Source: Bacillota bacterium (GTDB taxonomy: Bacteria > Bacillota > Clostridia > Tissierellales > Peptoniphilaceae). From it: 5,719 nucleotides of DNA. The notes under the pieces are model-generated. The model ran no database searches, was not told the origin of the DNA, and saw nothing but the letters and a program-made list of their open reading frames with translations. The stretch spans positions 1 through 5,719 of the forward strand of contig JAEZYW010000095.1 in the NCBI GenBank assembly GCA_023418835.1. Direction: 5' to 3'. This document shows, piece by piece, positions 5,111 to 5,719 of the stretch. Both the position numbers and the translations under genes were made by a program. Position 1 is the first letter of the stretch; every line of letters begins with the position of its first letter.

Positions 5111-5719
5111 ATGTGGCAATTTATTCAAAATCAACTTCTGGGAATGAAGTGGTTAAATGACTTAGTGGGTAGATTAATTAGTGAACTTGGAGTTGATATC
5201 AGTTCTAAATTTGGCGGGAGTTTACATTTTTTTGTTTACGACGTAATAAAAATTACAATATTATTATGTACCCTGATTTTTATTATATCCTATATACAAA
5301 GTTATTTTCCCCCTGAAAGAAGCAAAAAAATACTTGGGAAATTTAAAGGGATATGGGCAAATATAATGGCAGCTTTATTGGGAACTGTAACACCCTTTTG
5401 TTCTTGTTCCTCCATTCCTTTGTTTATTGGATTTAGTTCAGCAGGCCTTCCCCTTGGAGTGACATTTAGCTTTCTAATTTCTTCTCCAATGGTGGACTTG
5501 GGAAGTTTGGTTTTGCTTACGAGTATATTTGGAATAAGAATTGCAATTGCCTATGTAATTTTGGGTCTCATAATTGCTGTTATTGGCGGTTCAATCATAG
5601 AAAAGTTAAAAATGGAAAATGAAGTAGAGGAGTTTATTCGAAAGGCTCCAAGGGCTAGAGAGATGGAGTCGATAGCCCGAAAGAGGAAAGATAGAATAGA
5701 TTTTGCCGGCAATCAAGTT
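5111..5719 (+). CDS. ArsP/DUF318 (UPF0718) family permease, N-terminal part (runs off the window)
   Basis: An open frame of 203 codons without a stop reaches the last base, so the C-terminal part is missing; the family is about 300-350 residues. The hallmark is TPFCSCSSIPLFIGF at 94-108, with Cys97 and Cys99, in a membrane segment after GIWANIMAALLG. Further membrane segments are at about 42-62, 112-125 (with ISSPMVDLGS following) and 131-160. A charged cytoplasmic loop starts at 161 (EKLKMENEVEEF ... KRKDRIDF). ArsP homologues export trivalent organoarsenicals; other family members have unknown cargo. The location right after an arsR gene supports metalloid efflux. I chose ATG 5111, which follows a purine-rich GGGAGAAGAG (5091-5100) at a rather long distance; ATG 5144 is the alternative. 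Firmicute relatives are often followed by a small redox-active disulfide (thioredoxin-like) protein, which would lie beyond the window. Confidence 0.9.
   Translation, partial: MWQFIQNQLLGMKWLNDLVGRLISELGVDISSKFGGSLHFFVYDVIKITILLCTLIFIISYIQSYFPPERSKKILGKFKGIWANIMAALLGTVTPFCSCSSIPLFIGFSSAGLPLGVTFSFLISSPMVDLGSLVLLTSIFGIRIAIAYVILGLIIAVIGGSIIEKLKMENEVEEFIRKAPRAREMESIARKRKDRIDFAGNQV

Noticed and set aside
5086..5112. Possible internal promoter for the permease gene (TTGATG ... TATAAT 5107-5112)
   Set aside because: The TATAAT overlaps the ATG at 5111, the spacer is only 15 bases and transcription would start after the start codon. The next ATG (5144) has no ribosome binding site.

Overview
The window is AT-rich, with clostridial codon use, strong AGGAG-type ribosome binding sites and a sortase-anchored surface protein. 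This points to a low-GC Gram-positive anaerobe. The mix of Cna_B/SpaA adhesin domains, an xPKTGD sorting motif and a PDC-like keto-acid decarboxylase would suit an anaerobic coccus of the Peptoniphilaceae (Anaerococcus/Peptoniphilus type), but the genus is inferred from style only. All supported genes lie on the + strand.

Left part (1-1385): the 3' end of the 23S rRNA m5U methyltransferase gene rlmD, followed after one base by a small class I SAM-dependent methyltransferase of unknown substrate. Downstream of that lies an orphan 92-base copy of the inside of the rlmD 3' region (1207-1298), which shows that the region has been rearranged.

Middle part (1386-2461): a 327-residue cell-wall-anchored adhesin-type protein with one Cna_B domain, one SpaA-like domain, a proline-rich spacer and an APKTG sorting signal. 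It has an excellent ribosome binding site but no signal peptide. Its first ~25 residues look like the start of an alpha/beta hydrolase, so it is probably a chimera made by recombination. A Rho-independent terminator follows. Together with the rlmD fragment, 1174-1500 reads as a patchwork of gene ends.

Right part (2462-5719): a monocistronic thiamine-diphosphate-dependent 2-keto acid decarboxylase, closed by a strong hairpin terminator; a small three-helix membrane protein of unknown function; and an arsR-arsP type operon (ArsR/SmtB repressor, then an ArsP/DUF318 permease cut by the window end). The operon has a near-consensus sigma-A promoter. Two 16-base inverted repeats of the same design, one before each gene, are good candidates for ArsR operators.

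There is no CRISPR array, tRNA, rRNA or intact insertion sequence. I see no clear new multi-gene system. The most unusual features are the rlmD fragment duplication, the chimeric signal-less surface protein and the paired operators.
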